Assembly: GCF_001280205.1 (NCBI RefSeq) | Contig: NZ_CP012573.1 | Coordinates: 682,001-746,000, forward strand | Direction of reading: 5' to 3' | Length of the DNA: 64,000 nt | Origin: Clavibacter capsici | GTDB lineage: Bacteria; Actinomycetota; Actinomycetes; Actinomycetales; Microbacteriaceae | Part shown: positions 54,277 through 63,865 of the stretch, in pieces | Layout: each line of letters begins with the position of its first letter | Numbering within the stretch: the first letter of the stretch is position 1 | Translations under genes and position numbers: made by a program | Notes under the pieces: generated by a model | What the model saw: the letters and a program-made list of their open reading frames with translations, nothing else | What the model was told of the DNA's origin: nothing | Database searches by the model: none

Positions 54277-55079
54277 CCGCCACCGCCGCCGACCCGCGCG
54301 CCGAGTCGTACGCCGACGTCGTCCGCCGCCTGGCGAGCGCCCAGAAGAAGGCGGCCCGCGGGGCGCCCGCGTACTCGATCCGCGTCAACCGCCCGGCCGG
54401 GCGCCTGCTCGCCGCGTGGGCGTACCGCCAGGGGCTGACCCCGAACCAGGTGACCGCGATCAGCGCCGCCTTCACGTTCACGGGCATCGCGCTCGTCGCG
54501 CTGGTGCAGCCCGCCGCCTGGCTCGGCATCGCCGTGTGGCTGCTGCTCGCGGTGGGCTACGCGTTCGACTCGGCCGACGGCCAGGTCGCGCGCCTCCGCG
54601 GCGGCGGCTCGCTCTCCGGCGAGTGGCTCGACCACGTGGTCGACTGCATCAAGATCTCGTCGCTGCACCTCGCGGTGCTCGTGTCCATGTACCGCTGGCC
54701 CGCCACGGACTCCGACGCGTGGCTGCTCGTGCCCGTCGTCTACGCGATCGTGGCCGCCGCGAGCTTCTTCGCGATGATCCTCAACGACCAGCTCAAGCGC
54801 GTCCACCAGGTCGCGGGCGGCCCCGCGCCCGAGGCCGGCCGCTCGACGCTCCTGCGCTCGCTGCTCGTGATCCCCACCGACTACGGCTTCCTCTGCATCG
54901 TGTTCGCGCTGCTCGGCGCCCCGGTGGTGTTCCTCGCGGTATACGCGCTGATGATGCTGGCGAACGCGGGACACCTCGCGCTCGCGTCGGTGAAGTGGTT
55001 CCGCGACATGGGCGCGCTCGACGCGCGCCGTGCCGAGGCCGCCGCGGCGACCGCCGGATCCGCCCGGGTGAGCGCGTGA
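54273..55079 (+). CDS. CDP-alcohol phosphatidyltransferase family membrane protein
   Basis: This 268-residue membrane enzyme has the CDP-alcohol phosphotransferase signature complete in YAFDSADGQVARLRGGGSLS followed by GEWLDHVVDCIK (D-x2-DG-x2-AR, then G-x3-D-x3-D). Five to six helices are predicted. The family moves a phospho-alcohol group from a CDP-alcohol to a hydroxyl acceptor. Inside a polysaccharide operon and not beside phospholipid genes, it may add phosphoglycerol or a similar group to the glycan or its lipid carrier, using the product of the TagD-like enzyme. Both ends overlap neighbouring genes. Confidence 0.87.
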   Translation: MTATAADPRAESYADVVRRLASAQKKAARGAPAYSIRVNRPAGRLLAAWAYRQGLTPNQVTAISAAFTFTGIALVALVQPAAWLGIAVWLLLAVGYAFDSADGQVARLRGGGSLSGEWLDHVVDCIKISSLHLAVLVSMYRWPATDSDAWLLVPVVYAIVAAASFFAMILNDQLKRVHQVAGGPAPEAGRSTLLRSLLVIPTDYGFLCIVFALLGAPVVFLAVYALMMLANAGHLALASVKWFRDMGALDARRAEAAAATAGSARVSA

Positions 55080-56317
55080 CCGCGTTCGCCGGCGTCGAGC
55101 GCGCGCTCGCCGAGGCCGACGACGAGGGCGCGGACCTCCGCGGCCGCACCGTCCTCGTCGCGCACCCGAGCGCCGAGCTCTACGGATCCGACCGCGTGCT
55201 GCTCGAGAGCGTCGCGGGCCTCGTGTCCGCGGGCGCCCGCACGGTCGTGACCCTGCCGTCCGACGGCCCGCTGGTCGACGCCCTCACCGGCGTCGGCGCG
55301 GTCGTGCACCGCGCGCCCACGCCCGTGCTGCGGAAGGCGATGCTGCGCCCGCGCGGCTTCGCGTCCCTCGTCGGCCAGTCGGTCCGCGGCCTCTCCGCGG
55401 GCATCGGCCTCGTGCGGCGCACGCGGCCGGACGCGGTCTACGTCAACACCGTGACGATCCCGCTCTGGATCCTCGTCGGCCGCCTCACCGGCCGCCCGGT
55501 CCTCGCGCACGTGCACGAGGCGGAGGGATCCGCGTCGCGCGCGGTCGGCACGGCGCTCGCCCTGCCGCTCGCGCTCGCCACGAGCGTCGTCGCGAACAGC
55601 CGGTACAGCGTCGAGGTCCTCGGCCGCGCCCTCCCGCGGGTCGCGCGCCGGGCCGTGGTCGTGCACAACGGCGTGCCCGGCCCCGCGGACGTCGTGCCGG
55701 CGCGCGCGACGCTCGACGGCGGGCTGCGCGTGCTCTACGTCGGCCGCCTCTCCGACCGCAAGGGCGTGGACGTCGCCGTCGAGGCGATCGTGGAGCTCCG
55801 CGACCGCGGCGTCGCCGCGACCCTCGACATCGTGGGCGCCGTCTTCCCCGGCTACGAGTCGTACGAGGAGCAGCTGCGCACGACGATCCGCGTGCTCGAC
55901 CTCGCGGACCGCGTCACGATGCACGGCTTCCACGCCGACGTGGCCCCGTTCGTGGCCGCCGCCGACGCGTGCGTCGTCCCCTCCCGGGTGGACGAGCCGT
56001 TCGGCAACACGGCCGTCGAGGCCCTGCTGGCCGCGCGGCCCGTGGTGGTCAGCGACACCTCCGGCCTCCGCGAGGCCGCGGGCGGGTACGAGTCGGCGCG
56101 CATGGTGCCGCCCTCGGATCCGGCCGCCCTCGCGGACGCCCTCCAGGACATCGCGACGGACTGGGACGCCTCCCGCGCCCGGGCCGCCCGCGACCGCTTC
56201 CGCGCCGAGCACCGGCACGGACCCGAGCTCTACCGGCGGCGCATCGCGCGGTCGGTGGGCACGATGCTCAGCGCCACGAAGCGCGTCGGCAGCCCCCGAC
56301 CGGCCAGCACCCGCTGA
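55076..56317 (+). CDS. Glycosyltransferase family 4
   Basis: A 413-residue GT-B enzyme starting at a GTG overlapping the upstream TGA. The acceptor domain has VLVAHPSAELYGSDRVLLES and VYVNTVTIPLWILVGRLTGR. The donor domain has LRVLYVGRLSDRKGVDVAVE, MHGFHADVAPFVAAADACVV and the EX7E-type motif PSRVDEPFGNTAVEALLAAR. It probably adds a further sugar to the lipid-linked repeat. GT4 members are retaining enzymes that use nucleotide sugars; the sugar itself cannot be told from sequence. Confidence 0.9.
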   Translation: MTAFAGVERALAEADDEGADLRGRTVLVAHPSAELYGSDRVLLESVAGLVSAGARTVVTLPSDGPLVDALTGVGAVVHRAPTPVLRKAMLRPRGFASLVGQSVRGLSAGIGLVRRTRPDAVYVNTVTIPLWILVGRLTGRPVLAHVHEAEGSASRAVGTALALPLALATSVVANSRYSVEVLGRALPRVARRAVVVHNGVPGPADVVPARATLDGGLRVLYVGRLSDRKGVDVAVEAIVELRDRGVAATLDIVGAVFPGYESYEEQLRTTIRVLDLADRVTMHGFHADVAPFVAAADACVVPSRVDEPFGNTAVEALLAARPVVVSDTSGLREAAGGYESARMVPPSDPAALADALQDIATDWDASRARAARDRFRAEHRHGPELYRRRIARSVGTMLSATKRVGSPRPASTR

Positions 56318-56366
56318 CCACCGGCACCCTCCCTCACCCGCTCCACCCACCCGAAGCAAGGACGAA

Positions 56367-59300
56367 ATGAGCATCATCCCCTCCGCGGGACGTCGCCTGG
56401 CCGCGATGACCGCGGCCGCCGCGGTCATCCTGTCCGCGGTCGTGATCGCGCAGCCCGCGATGGCCGACTCCGCCCCGGTCGACCCGACGGATCCGCGGAC
56501 GCCCGCGACCGTCACCGCCGACCCGCTGCCCACGACCCAGATCGACGGCGTCGCCTGGTCCCAGGTCGTCGTCGGCAACACGGTCTACGTGGCCGGCAAG
56601 TTCCAGAACGCGCGCCCCGCGGGCGCCGCTCCCGGCACGAACCTCACGCCCCGCAGCAACCTGCTCGCGTACGACATCCGCACGGGCGCGCTCATCACGT
56701 CCTTCGCGCCGAAGCTGAACGCCCAGGCGCTCCAGGTCACCGCGTCGCCCGACGGCTCGCGGATCTACGTGGTCGGCGACTTCACCGACATCGACGGCCA
56801 GGGCTTCTACCGCGCGGCGGCGTTCAGCACCGCGACCGGCAAGATCATCCCGTCCTTCCGCCCGATCATGGGCAGCCAGACCCGCACGGTGAGCGCCTCG
56901 AACGACACCGTGTACCTCGGCGGGACCTTCCAGAGCGTCAACGGCGCCGCTCGGAGCTTCCTCGCCGCGGTGTCCGCGGCGAACGGGAGCACCCTCCCGT
57001 TCGTCGCGGACGCGGACACGGTCGTGGACGCGCTCACCCTCACGAAGGACGCGTCCAAGCTCGTCGTCGGCGGCCGCTTCACGCAGCTGTCCGGCACGCC
57101 CACCTACGGGCTCGGCGCGGTCGACCCGTCCTCGGGCGCCGCGCTCCCGTGGGCCGCGAACCAGCAGGTCAAGAACGCCGGCAAGGAGTCCTCGATCACG
57201 AGCCTCTACGCGACGAGCGACCGGGTCTACGGATCCGGCTACACGTTCGGCGCGGGCGGCAACCTCGAGGGCGCGTTCTCGGCCGACCCGAACACCGGCG
57301 TCGTGAACTGGGTCGAGGACTGCCACGGGGACAGCTACTCGGTCTTCGCGACCGAGTCCGTCGCGTACGTCGCGGGCCACCCGCACTACTGCGGCAACAT
57401 CGGCGGCTTCCCGCAGACCGACCCGTGGACGTTCCAGCACAGCATCGCCTTCAGCAAGCAGGCCACGGGCACGGCCACGGCCGACCCGTACGGCTACCAC
57501 AACTGGGCCGGCACCCCGTCCCCGTCGCTGCTGAACTGGTTCCCGAAGTACGTCACGGGCTCCTTCACCGGCCAGGGCCAGGCGGCCTGGAGCGTCAACG
57601 GCAACGACGACTACGTCGTCGTCGGCGGCGAGTTCCCGTACGTGAACACCACCGCCCAGCAGGGCCTCGTGCGCTACGCGACCGCGAAGAACGCACCGAA
57701 CAGGATCGGCCCGAACGGCAACGACCAGCTCGTGCCGAAGACGGTCTCGTACACGAAGGGCGAGGCGCGCGTCGCCTGGCAGGCCACGTTCGACCGCGAC
57801 TCGACGCGCCTCACCTACAAGGTGATCCGCGACGGGAAGACCGCGACCCCCGTCTACCAGGTGACCCAGGACTCCACGTTCTGGCAGCGCCCCTCGATGG
57901 GCTTCATCGACAAGGGCCTCGTGCCCGGCAGCTCGCACACGTACAAGGTCGTCGTCACCGACGGGAACGGCAACGCGGTCGACCGCAACGCCGCCGCCCC
58001 GGTCGTCATCGCCGACCAGTCCGGCAGCGACGCCTACGCCCAGAGCGTGAAGGACGACGGCGCGACCGCGTACTACCCGCTCGACGAGAAGGACGGCACC
58101 GCCGGCCTCGACCACGTCGCGTTCGAGGACCTGCGGGTCGACAACGCGACCCGCGGCGCCGCGGGCCCGCTCGACGGATCCACCGCCACCACCTTCTCCG
58201 GCCAGGACGGGTCCTTCGCGGTCACGCCCCAGGCGGCGGTCTCGCCGAACACCTTCAGCGTGGAGTCGTGGGTCAGGACGACCTCGACCTCGGGCGGCAA
58301 GGTCGTCGGCTACGGCAACAACAGCACCGGCACCTCGGGCAACTACGACCGCATGGTCTACCTCGACAACGACGGCCGGATCTTCTTCGGCGTCTACACC
58401 GGCGCGACCCAGACGCTGAGCTCGGCCCCCGGGTTCAACGACGGCAAGTGGCACCAGATCGTCGCCACGATGAGCTCCGCGGGCATGAAGCTGTTCGTCG
58501 ACGGCAAGCTCGTCGGCCAGCGCGCGGACACCACCGCCGGGCAGGACTACACGGGCTACTGGCGCGTGGGCGGCGACAACCTCGGCGGCTGGCCCAACCA
58601 GCCCCGGAGCTACCACCTCGCCGGCGACATCGCCCAGGTGTCGATCTACCCGACCGCCCTCACGCGCGCCGACGTCGTCGACCACCTGGTCGCGTCCGGC
58701 CGCACCTCGCCCATCCCGCCCGCGCCCGCGGACGCCTACGGCAAGGCCGTCTACGCGGCCGACCCGTCCTCCTACTGGCGCCTCGACGACGCCGACGGCG
58801 CGACGACCCTCAAGGACGCCGGGCAGAACGACGTCGGCGCGAACGTCGGACGCAACGTGCGCTTCGGCCAGGCGGGCGCCCTCTCGGGCTCCGTCGGCCA
58901 GGCGGCCGCGTTCTCCGACAGCATCGCGGTGAGCCAGCAGCGGGTCGCGAACCCGACCGCCTACTCGCTCGAGATGTGGTTCCAGACGACGACGACGCGC
59001 GGCGGCAAGCTGATCGGCTTCGGCGACAACGCGGATCCGTTCGCCTTCTCCGGCAGCTACGACCGCCACGTCTACATGCAGGACGACGGACGCCTGCAGT
59101 TCGGCACGTGGACGGGCCAGACCAACCTCGCGACCTCGCCCCGCGCCTACAACGACGGCCGGTGGCACCACATGGTCGCGTCGCAGGGATCCGACGGCCT
59201 GAAGCTCTACGTGGACGGCGACCTCGTCGGCCAGAACGGCCAGACGCAGGCGCAGGGCTACGACGGCTACTGGCGCATCGGCGGCGACAACACCTGGGGC

Positions 59301-62267
59301 TCCTCCAGCGGCACCTTCGAGGGCCGGATGGACGAGGTCGCGGTCTACCCGACCGTGCTCGCCCCCAGCACCGTCGCGACGCACTTCGCGCTCGGGACGA
59401 CCGGCCGCGTGCCGAACCAGGCCCCGAAGGCCGCGTTCACGCAGCAGGCCGCGTTCCTCGACGCGTCGTACGACGCCGCCGGGTCCACGGACCCCGACGG
59501 CACGATCACGGGCTACGCCTGGGACTTCGGCGACGGCGTCCAGGCGTCCGGCGCGCAGCAGGCGCACGCCTACGCCGCGGCCGGCACCTACACGGTGACG
59601 CTCACGGTGACGGACGACCGCGGCGCGACGGACCGCACGCAGCAGGAGATCACCGTGAAGGCGGCGCCCGCGAACATCGCGCCGACCGCCGTGGTGACCG
59701 CCACCGCGACGGACCTCGACGCGAAGCTCGACGGATCCGCCTCCACGGACGCCGACGGCACCGTGGCCTCCTACGCGTGGGACTTCGGCGACGGCAGCAC
59801 GGGCACCGGCCCGACGCCGACGCACGCCTACGCCGCGGGCGGCACCTACACGGTGACGCTGACGGTCACGGACGACAAGGGCCTCACGGGCACCGCGTCC
59901 ACGCAGGTGCAGGTGACGGCGCCCCCGGTCAACCGGGAGCCCGTCGCGGTCATCGCGTCGACCACGACCGACCTGGTCGCGAACCTCGACGGCCGCGCCT
60001 CCAGCGACCCGGACGGCACCATCGCGTCCTACGCCTGGGAGTTCGGCGACGGGACGACCGGCACCGGTCCCTCCATCGCCCACCCGTACGCGAAGGCCGG
60101 CACCTACACGGTCGCGCTCACGGTGACGGACGACACGGGCGCGACCGGTCGCACGACCGCGAGCGTCACGGTCACCGCCCCGCCCGTGAACCAGGCGCCC
60201 GTCGCCGCGTTCACGAGCACCGCGGCGGGCCTCGTCGCGACCCTCGACGCCTCCGCGTCGAGCGACCCCGACGGCACCGTGGCCTCCTGGTCCTGGGCCT
60301 TCGGCGACGGGACCACCGGCACGGGCCGCACCACGTCCCACGCCTACGCGGCGGCCGGCACCTACGCCGTGTCGCTCACGGTGACGGACGACAAGGGCCT
60401 CGCCACGACGAGCACCTCGCAGGTGACCGTCCAGGCGCCCGCGTCGAACGTGCTCGCGCAGGACGCGTTCGGCCGCACGGTCGCGCAGGGCTGGGGCACG
60501 GCGGACCTCGGCGGCGCCTGGCGCGTCACCGGCGGCACCAGCATCGTCAAGGTGCAGGACGGCACGGGCCAGGTCGTCTCGCCGAAGGGCGAGACCCGCA
60601 CGATGAGCCTCGACGCGGTCTCCACCACGTCGTCGGACATCAGCGCGACCTTCTCGCTCGACTCCGTCCCCACCGGCGGCGGCTCCTACACCCGGGTCGT
60701 CTCGCGCCAGGTCGGCTCGGCCTTCTACCAGACGCAGGTCTGGGTCAAGGCGACCGGGCAGGTCCAGCTGGTGCAGTCGGAGGGCTCGGCGACCGTCGGG
60801 TCGTACATCCTCCCCGGCACCACGTACCAGGCCGGCCAGCAGCTCCGCGTCCGCGTCCTGACGACCGGCACCTCGCCGACCACCGTCAAGGCGAAGGTGT
60901 GGGTCGCCGGCCAGGCCGAGCCCGCCGCGTGGCAGACGAGCGTCACCAGCTCGACCGCCGCGCTGCAGGCCGCGGGCTCCGTCGGGATCCAGACCTACCT
61001 CTCGGGGTCGGCGACGGCTCCCGTCACGACGCGGATCGACGACCTGGTCGTCAGCCGCGACGGCCAGGCGCCCGCGCCGGTGCCGGCGAACCAGGCCCCG
61101 ACGGCGGCGTTCACGTCGACGTCGAAGGACCTGACGGCGTCGTTCGACGGATCCACCTCGGCGGACGCCGACGGCACGGTCGCGTCGTACGCCTGGAGCT
61201 TCGGCGACGGGACGACGGGCACGGGCAGGACGGTCGACCACGCCTACGCCGCGGCGGGCACCTACGCGGTGTCGCTCACGGTGACGGACGACAAGGGCCT
61301 CGTCTCGGCGAAGAAGGACGGCACGGTCACGGTGACCGCGCCGGTCGTCACTCCGGTGCCGGCCAACCAGGCCCCGACGGCGGCGTTCACGTCGACCGCC
61401 AAGGACCTGACGGCGTCGTTCGACGGATCCACCTCGGCGGACGCGGACGGCACGGTCGCCTCGTACGCCTGGAGCTTCGGCGACGGGACGACGGGCACCG
61501 GCAAGACGGTCGACCACGCCTACGCCAAGGCCGGCACCTACGCGGTGTCGCTCACGGTGACGGACGACAAGGGCCTCGCCTCGGCGAAGAAGGACGGCAC
61601 GGTCACGGTGACCGCGCCGGTCGTCACGCCGCCCGCCGCCGGGATCCTCGCGCAGGACACCTTCACCCGCACCGCCGCGAACGGCTGGGGCACGGCGGAG
61701 ACCGGGGGCGCCTGGCGCATCACCGGCAACGCGTCGATCCTCAAGGTGCAGGACGGGAAGGCGCAGGTCGCCAGCCCCGCCGGCGAGACCCGCACCGCGA
61801 GCCTCGACGCCGTGAGCACCACCGCATCGGACGCCCAGGTGGTCTTCGCGCTCGACAAGGTGCCCACGGGCGGCGGCGCGTACGTGCGGATCAACTCGCG
61901 CCAGGTCGGCACGGCCACGTACCAGACGCAGGTCTGGGTGCGGTCGACCGGCCAGGTCATGATCGTGCAGTCGGAGAACGGGACCAACCTGAGGTCGGTC
62001 GTCGTGCCGAACCTCACGTACACGGCCGGGCAGCAGCTCCGCGTCCGCGTGCAGGTCACGGGCACGTCGCCCACCACGATGAACGCGAAGGTCTGGCCCG
62101 TCGGCCAGGCCGAGCCGACGGCGTGGCAGTCGACGACGACCGGATCCCTGGCCGCCCTGCAGACCGCGGGCACGTTCGGGATCCAGACGTACCTGTCGAG
62201 CTCGGCGGCCGGGCCGGTCGCGTTCACGCTCGACGACCTGCTGGTCACGGACGGCACGGCCCGCTGA
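56367..62267 (+). CDS. Giant secreted beta-propeller/LamG/PKD protein
   Basis: This 1966-residue exported protein has a signal peptide ending AMA-DS near residue 33. The order is a beta-propeller-like repeat region (about 50-440; DGSRIYVVGDFTDIDG), a fibronectin-III-like domain (445-552), two LamG domains (560-785 and 790-1010; GYWRVGGDNLGGWPNQPRSY), four PKD domains (1015-1358; YAWDFGDGSTGTGPTPTHAY), a concanavalin-like module (1362-1567), two PKD domains (1576-1753) and a second such module (1758-1966). There is no LPxTG anchor or membrane tail. It lies inside the polysaccharide operon, 49 bp after a glycosyltransferase with AAGGAC before its ATG, so it probably binds the exported glycan or plant surfaces. 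Confidence 0.88.
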   Translation: MSIIPSAGRRLAAMTAAAAVILSAVVIAQPAMADSAPVDPTDPRTPATVTADPLPTTQIDGVAWSQVVVGNTVYVAGKFQNARPAGAAPGTNLTPRSNLLAYDIRTGALITSFAPKLNAQALQVTASPDGSRIYVVGDFTDIDGQGFYRAAAFSTATGKIIPSFRPIMGSQTRTVSASNDTVYLGGTFQSVNGAARSFLAAVSAANGSTLPFVADADTVVDALTLTKDASKLVVGGRFTQLSGTPTYGLGAVDPSSGAALPWAANQQVKNAGKESSITSLYATSDRVYGSGYTFGAGGNLEGAFSADPNTGVVNWVEDCHGDSYSVFATESVAYVAGHPHYCGNIGGFPQTDPWTFQHSIAFSKQATGTATADPYGYHNWAGTPSPSLLNWFPKYVTGSFTGQGQAAWSVNGNDDYVVVGGEFPYVNTTAQQGLVRYATAKNAPNRIGPNGNDQLVPKTVSYTKGEARVAWQATFDRDSTRLTYKVIRDGKTATPVYQVTQDSTFWQRPSMGFIDKGLVPGSSHTYKVVVTDGNGNAVDRNAAAPVVIADQSGSDAYAQSVKDDGATAYYPLDEKDGTAGLDHVAFEDLRVDNATRGAAGPLDGSTATTFSGQDGSFAVTPQAAVSPNTFSVESWVRTTSTSGGKVVGYGNNSTGTSGNYDRMVYLDNDGRIFFGVYTGATQTLSSAPGFNDGKWHQIVATMSSAGMKLFVDGKLVGQRADTTAGQDYTGYWRVGGDNLGGWPNQPRSYHLAGDIAQVSIYPTALTRADVVDHLVASGRTSPIPPAPADAYGKAVYAADPSSYWRLDDADGATTLKDAGQNDVGANVGRNVRFGQAGALSGSVGQAAAFSDSIAVSQQRVANPTAYSLEMWFQTTTTRGGKLIGFGDNADPFAFSGSYDRHVYMQDDGRLQFGTWTGQTNLATSPRAYNDGRWHHMVASQGSDGLKLYVDGDLVGQNGQTQAQGYDGYWRIGGDNTWGSSSGTFEGRMDEVAVYPTVLAPSTVATHFALGTTGRVPNQAPKAAFTQQAAFLDASYDAAGSTDPDGTITGYAWDFGDGVQASGAQQAHAYAAAGTYTVTLTVTDDRGATDRTQQEITVKAAPANIAPTAVVTATATDLDAKLDGSASTDADGTVASYAWDFGDGSTGTGPTPTHAYAAGGTYTVTLTVTDDKGLTGTASTQVQVTAPPVNREPVAVIASTTTDLVANLDGRASSDPDGTIASYAWEFGDGTTGTGPSIAHPYAKAGTYTVALTVTDDTGATGRTTASVTVTAPPVNQAPVAAFTSTAAGLVATLDASASSDPDGTVASWSWAFGDGTTGTGRTTSHAYAAAGTYAVSLTVTDDKGLATTSTSQVTVQAPASNVLAQDAFGRTVAQGWGTADLGGAWRVTGGTSIVKVQDGTGQVVSPKGETRTMSLDAVSTTSSDISATFSLDSVPTGGGSYTRVVSRQVGSAFYQTQVWVKATGQVQLVQSEGSATVGSYILPGTTYQAGQQLRVRVLTTGTSPTTVKAKVWVAGQAEPAAWQTSVTSSTAALQAAGSVGIQTYLSGSATAPVTTRIDDLVVSRDGQAPAPVPANQAPTAAFTSTSKDLTASFDGSTSADADGTVASYAWSFGDGTTGTGRTVDHAYAAAGTYAVSLTVTDDKGLVSAKKDGTVTVTAPVVTPVPANQAPTAAFTSTAKDLTASFDGSTSADADGTVASYAWSFGDGTTGTGKTVDHAYAKAGTYAVSLTVTDDKGLASAKKDGTVTVTAPVVTPPAAGILAQDTFTRTAANGWGTAETGGAWRITGNASILKVQDGKAQVASPAGETRTASLDAVSTTASDAQVVFALDKVPTGGGAYVRINSRQVGTATYQTQVWVRSTGQVMIVQSENGTNLRSVVVPNLTYTAGQQLRVRVQVTGTSPTTMNAKVWPVGQAEPTAWQSTTTGSLAALQTAGTFGIQTYLSSSAAGPVAFTLDDLLVTDGTAR
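61077..61628 (+). repeat. Tandem 276-bp repeat encoding two PKD domains
   Basis: Two copies with a 276-bp period (61077-61352 and 61353-61628) are nearly identical at the DNA level, while the other four PKD domains of the same gene are clearly diverged. This indicates a recent duplication, and the copy number may vary between strains by recombination. Confidence 0.75.
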
Positions 62268-62293
62268 CCCGGACCGGTCGACCGGCCGCTCGT

Positions 62294-62327
62294 CGCGGGC
62301 GGGTCCTCCTCGGAGGGCCCGCCCGCG
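62294..62327 (+). terminator. Intrinsic terminator after the giant secreted protein gene
   Basis: A 15-bp stem with one G-T pair (62294-62308 with 62313-62327) encloses loop CTCG, 26 bp after the stop. It divides the polysaccharide locus into two transcripts or limits read-through. Confidence 0.75.
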
Positions 62328-62405
62328 CGATCGCGTGAGGGGACCGCACGACCGCACGACCCGGACGGGGGGACCCGGACGGGACCTGCCGCCTCCGGCG
62401 CCGGG

Positions 62406-62510
62406 GATAATCGACGAGGGCGACGCGCCCGGGATGCACACGAGGGGGGACACGCGATGCCGCACGCGCACGTCCGTCCCGCCTCCGCCCTCGTCCGGTG
62501 CCGCTCGTGA
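62406..62510 (+). promoter_or_regulatory. Promoter -10 box and coupled 17-codon leader peptide
   Basis: GATAAT (62406-62411) is a good -10 box. An ATG at 62457 with GAGGGGGGAC before it opens the frame MPHAHVRPASALVRCRS. Its TGA (62508-62510) overlaps a GTG (62507) in the polymerase frame. The strong ribosome-binding site belongs to the leader, so translation of the polymerase probably depends on it. Alternatively the leader is the true N-terminus, separated by a frameshift. Confidence 0.45.
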
Positions 62511-63865
62511 GCGCGCTCCTCGCGGGCGACGGCGTCGAGCGCCTCCTCCTCGCGGGCGTCGCGCTCCTGGGCGGGATCCTGCTCCTCCTCCTGCTGCGCC
62601 GGGCGCCGCGGCTCGCCGTGGCCCTCTGGCTCGCCGCCCTGTGCCTCGCACCCATCTGGGCCGGCGTCTCCGTGGCCGGCACCTACCTGCCGCCCGCGAC
62701 GCTCATGGCGCTCGTGGTGATCCTCGCGGCCCTGCCCGTGCCGGGCTTCCGCGTCTCGCCGCTCGACCTCGTCGTCGTCCTGACGGCGGCCGCGGGCGTC
62801 GCCGGGGTGCTGGTGGGCGGGGGCACGGGCGTCGCGGTGCCGGCCCTCGTCACGTTCCTCACCTACGGCCTCAGCGGCTACCTCCTCGGCCGGATCGTGG
62901 TCCACCGGGTCGGGATGGCGCACCTGCACGCGGCCGTCGCCGTCGCGTTCACGGTCGTCGCGGTGCTCGCGGTCGTCGAGTTCGCGCTCACCTGGAACCC
63001 GTTCGTGCTGATCCCGGGCAGCGCCAGCCTCCGGGAGACGTGGGCGACGCTGCAGATCCGCGGCGGCGTCGTCCGGGCCGAGGGCGCGTTCGGCCACTCC
63101 ATCGCGCTCGGCTGCAGCCTCGCCATCGCGATCCCGCTGACCCTCGCCGCCCGCTTCCCCCTCCCCGTGCGGCTCGCGATGACCACGGTGCTCCTCCTCG
63201 GCACGGTGGTCACGTTCAGCCGCGTCGGCATGCTCACCGCGCTCCTCGGCCTCGTGCTGTCGATCGTCTTCCTGCGCGACGCGATCTCGCTCCGCGTGCG
63301 CGTAGCCGTCTCCCTCGCCGTGATCGCCGTGGTCGCGGCCGTCGCGCCCTTCGTGCAGACCGTCTTCGAGGACGCCGGCACGGAGGCCACGAACAGCTCC
63401 GACTACCGCGGCGACCTCTACACGCTCATCCCGGGCATGCGGATCATCGGGCCGGCCGCCTCCGCCCAGCGCCTCACCGACGGGCGCGTGTTCTACGGCG
63501 ACTTCCGCTCGATCGACAGCCAGCTCATCCTCACGGGCCTGACCTCCGGCCTCCTGGTCGCCGGCGCCGCCCTCGTGGCCCTCGCGGTCGGGGTGGGGCT
63601 CGTGCTCCGGGGACGCGCCACCGCGGCGACCATCGCGCTCGTCGCGCAGATCCCCGCGCTCGCCACGGTCGCGCTCATCACCCAGTACGCGACGCTCGTG
63701 TGGTTCCTCGCCGGCGTCGCGGCGACCAGCCAGGTCCTCCGCCGCGACACGGCCCCCGCGCCGCCGCCCGATCCCGTCCCGTCCTCGGCCGACCCCGCCG
63801 CCCGTCCCGACCCCGCGCGCACCACCGCCCTCCCGCCTCTACCCGAGAGAACCCCCTCACGATGA
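62507..63865 (+). CDS. Wzy/O-antigen-ligase-like membrane protein
   Basis: This protein of about 452 residues has ten or more hydrophobic helices, for example RLLLAGVALLGGILLLLLL and ATLMALVVILAALPVPGF. A large outer loop precedes the last helices (NSSDYRGDLYTLIPGMRIIG and FYGDFRSIDSQLILTGLTSG), the usual layout of Wzy polymerases and WaaL ligases. RVGMLTALLGLVLSIVFL fits the conserved Wzy_C region. It would join lipid-linked repeat units outside the membrane. The C-terminus is Pro-rich and polar. The start is taken as GTG 62507, coupled to the leader; GTG 62498 is an in-frame alternative. Confidence 0.75.
   Translation: MSALLAGDGVERLLLAGVALLGGILLLLLLRRAPRLAVALWLAALCLAPIWAGVSVAGTYLPPATLMALVVILAALPVPGFRVSPLDLVVVLTAAAGVAGVLVGGGTGVAVPALVTFLTYGLSGYLLGRIVVHRVGMAHLHAAVAVAFTVVAVLAVVEFALTWNPFVLIPGSASLRETWATLQIRGGVVRAEGAFGHSIALGCSLAIAIPLTLAARFPLPVRLAMTTVLLLGTVVTFSRVGMLTALLGLVLSIVFLRDAISLRVRVAVSLAVIAVVAAVAPFVQTVFEDAGTEATNSSDYRGDLYTLIPGMRIIGPAASAQRLTDGRVFYGDFRSIDSQLILTGLTSGLLVAGAALVALAVGVGLVLRGRATAATIALVAQIPALATVALITQYATLVWFLAGVAATSQVLRRDTAPAPPPDPVPSSADPAARPDPARTTALPPLPERTPSR

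Noticed and set aside
56334-62651. A 2105-codon open frame on the minus strand opposite the giant PKD protein gene
   Set aside because: It is Arg/Gly/Ala-rich without any motif and mirrors the G+C-biased third codon positions of the real gene; the plus-strand frame has a signal peptide and clear domains.
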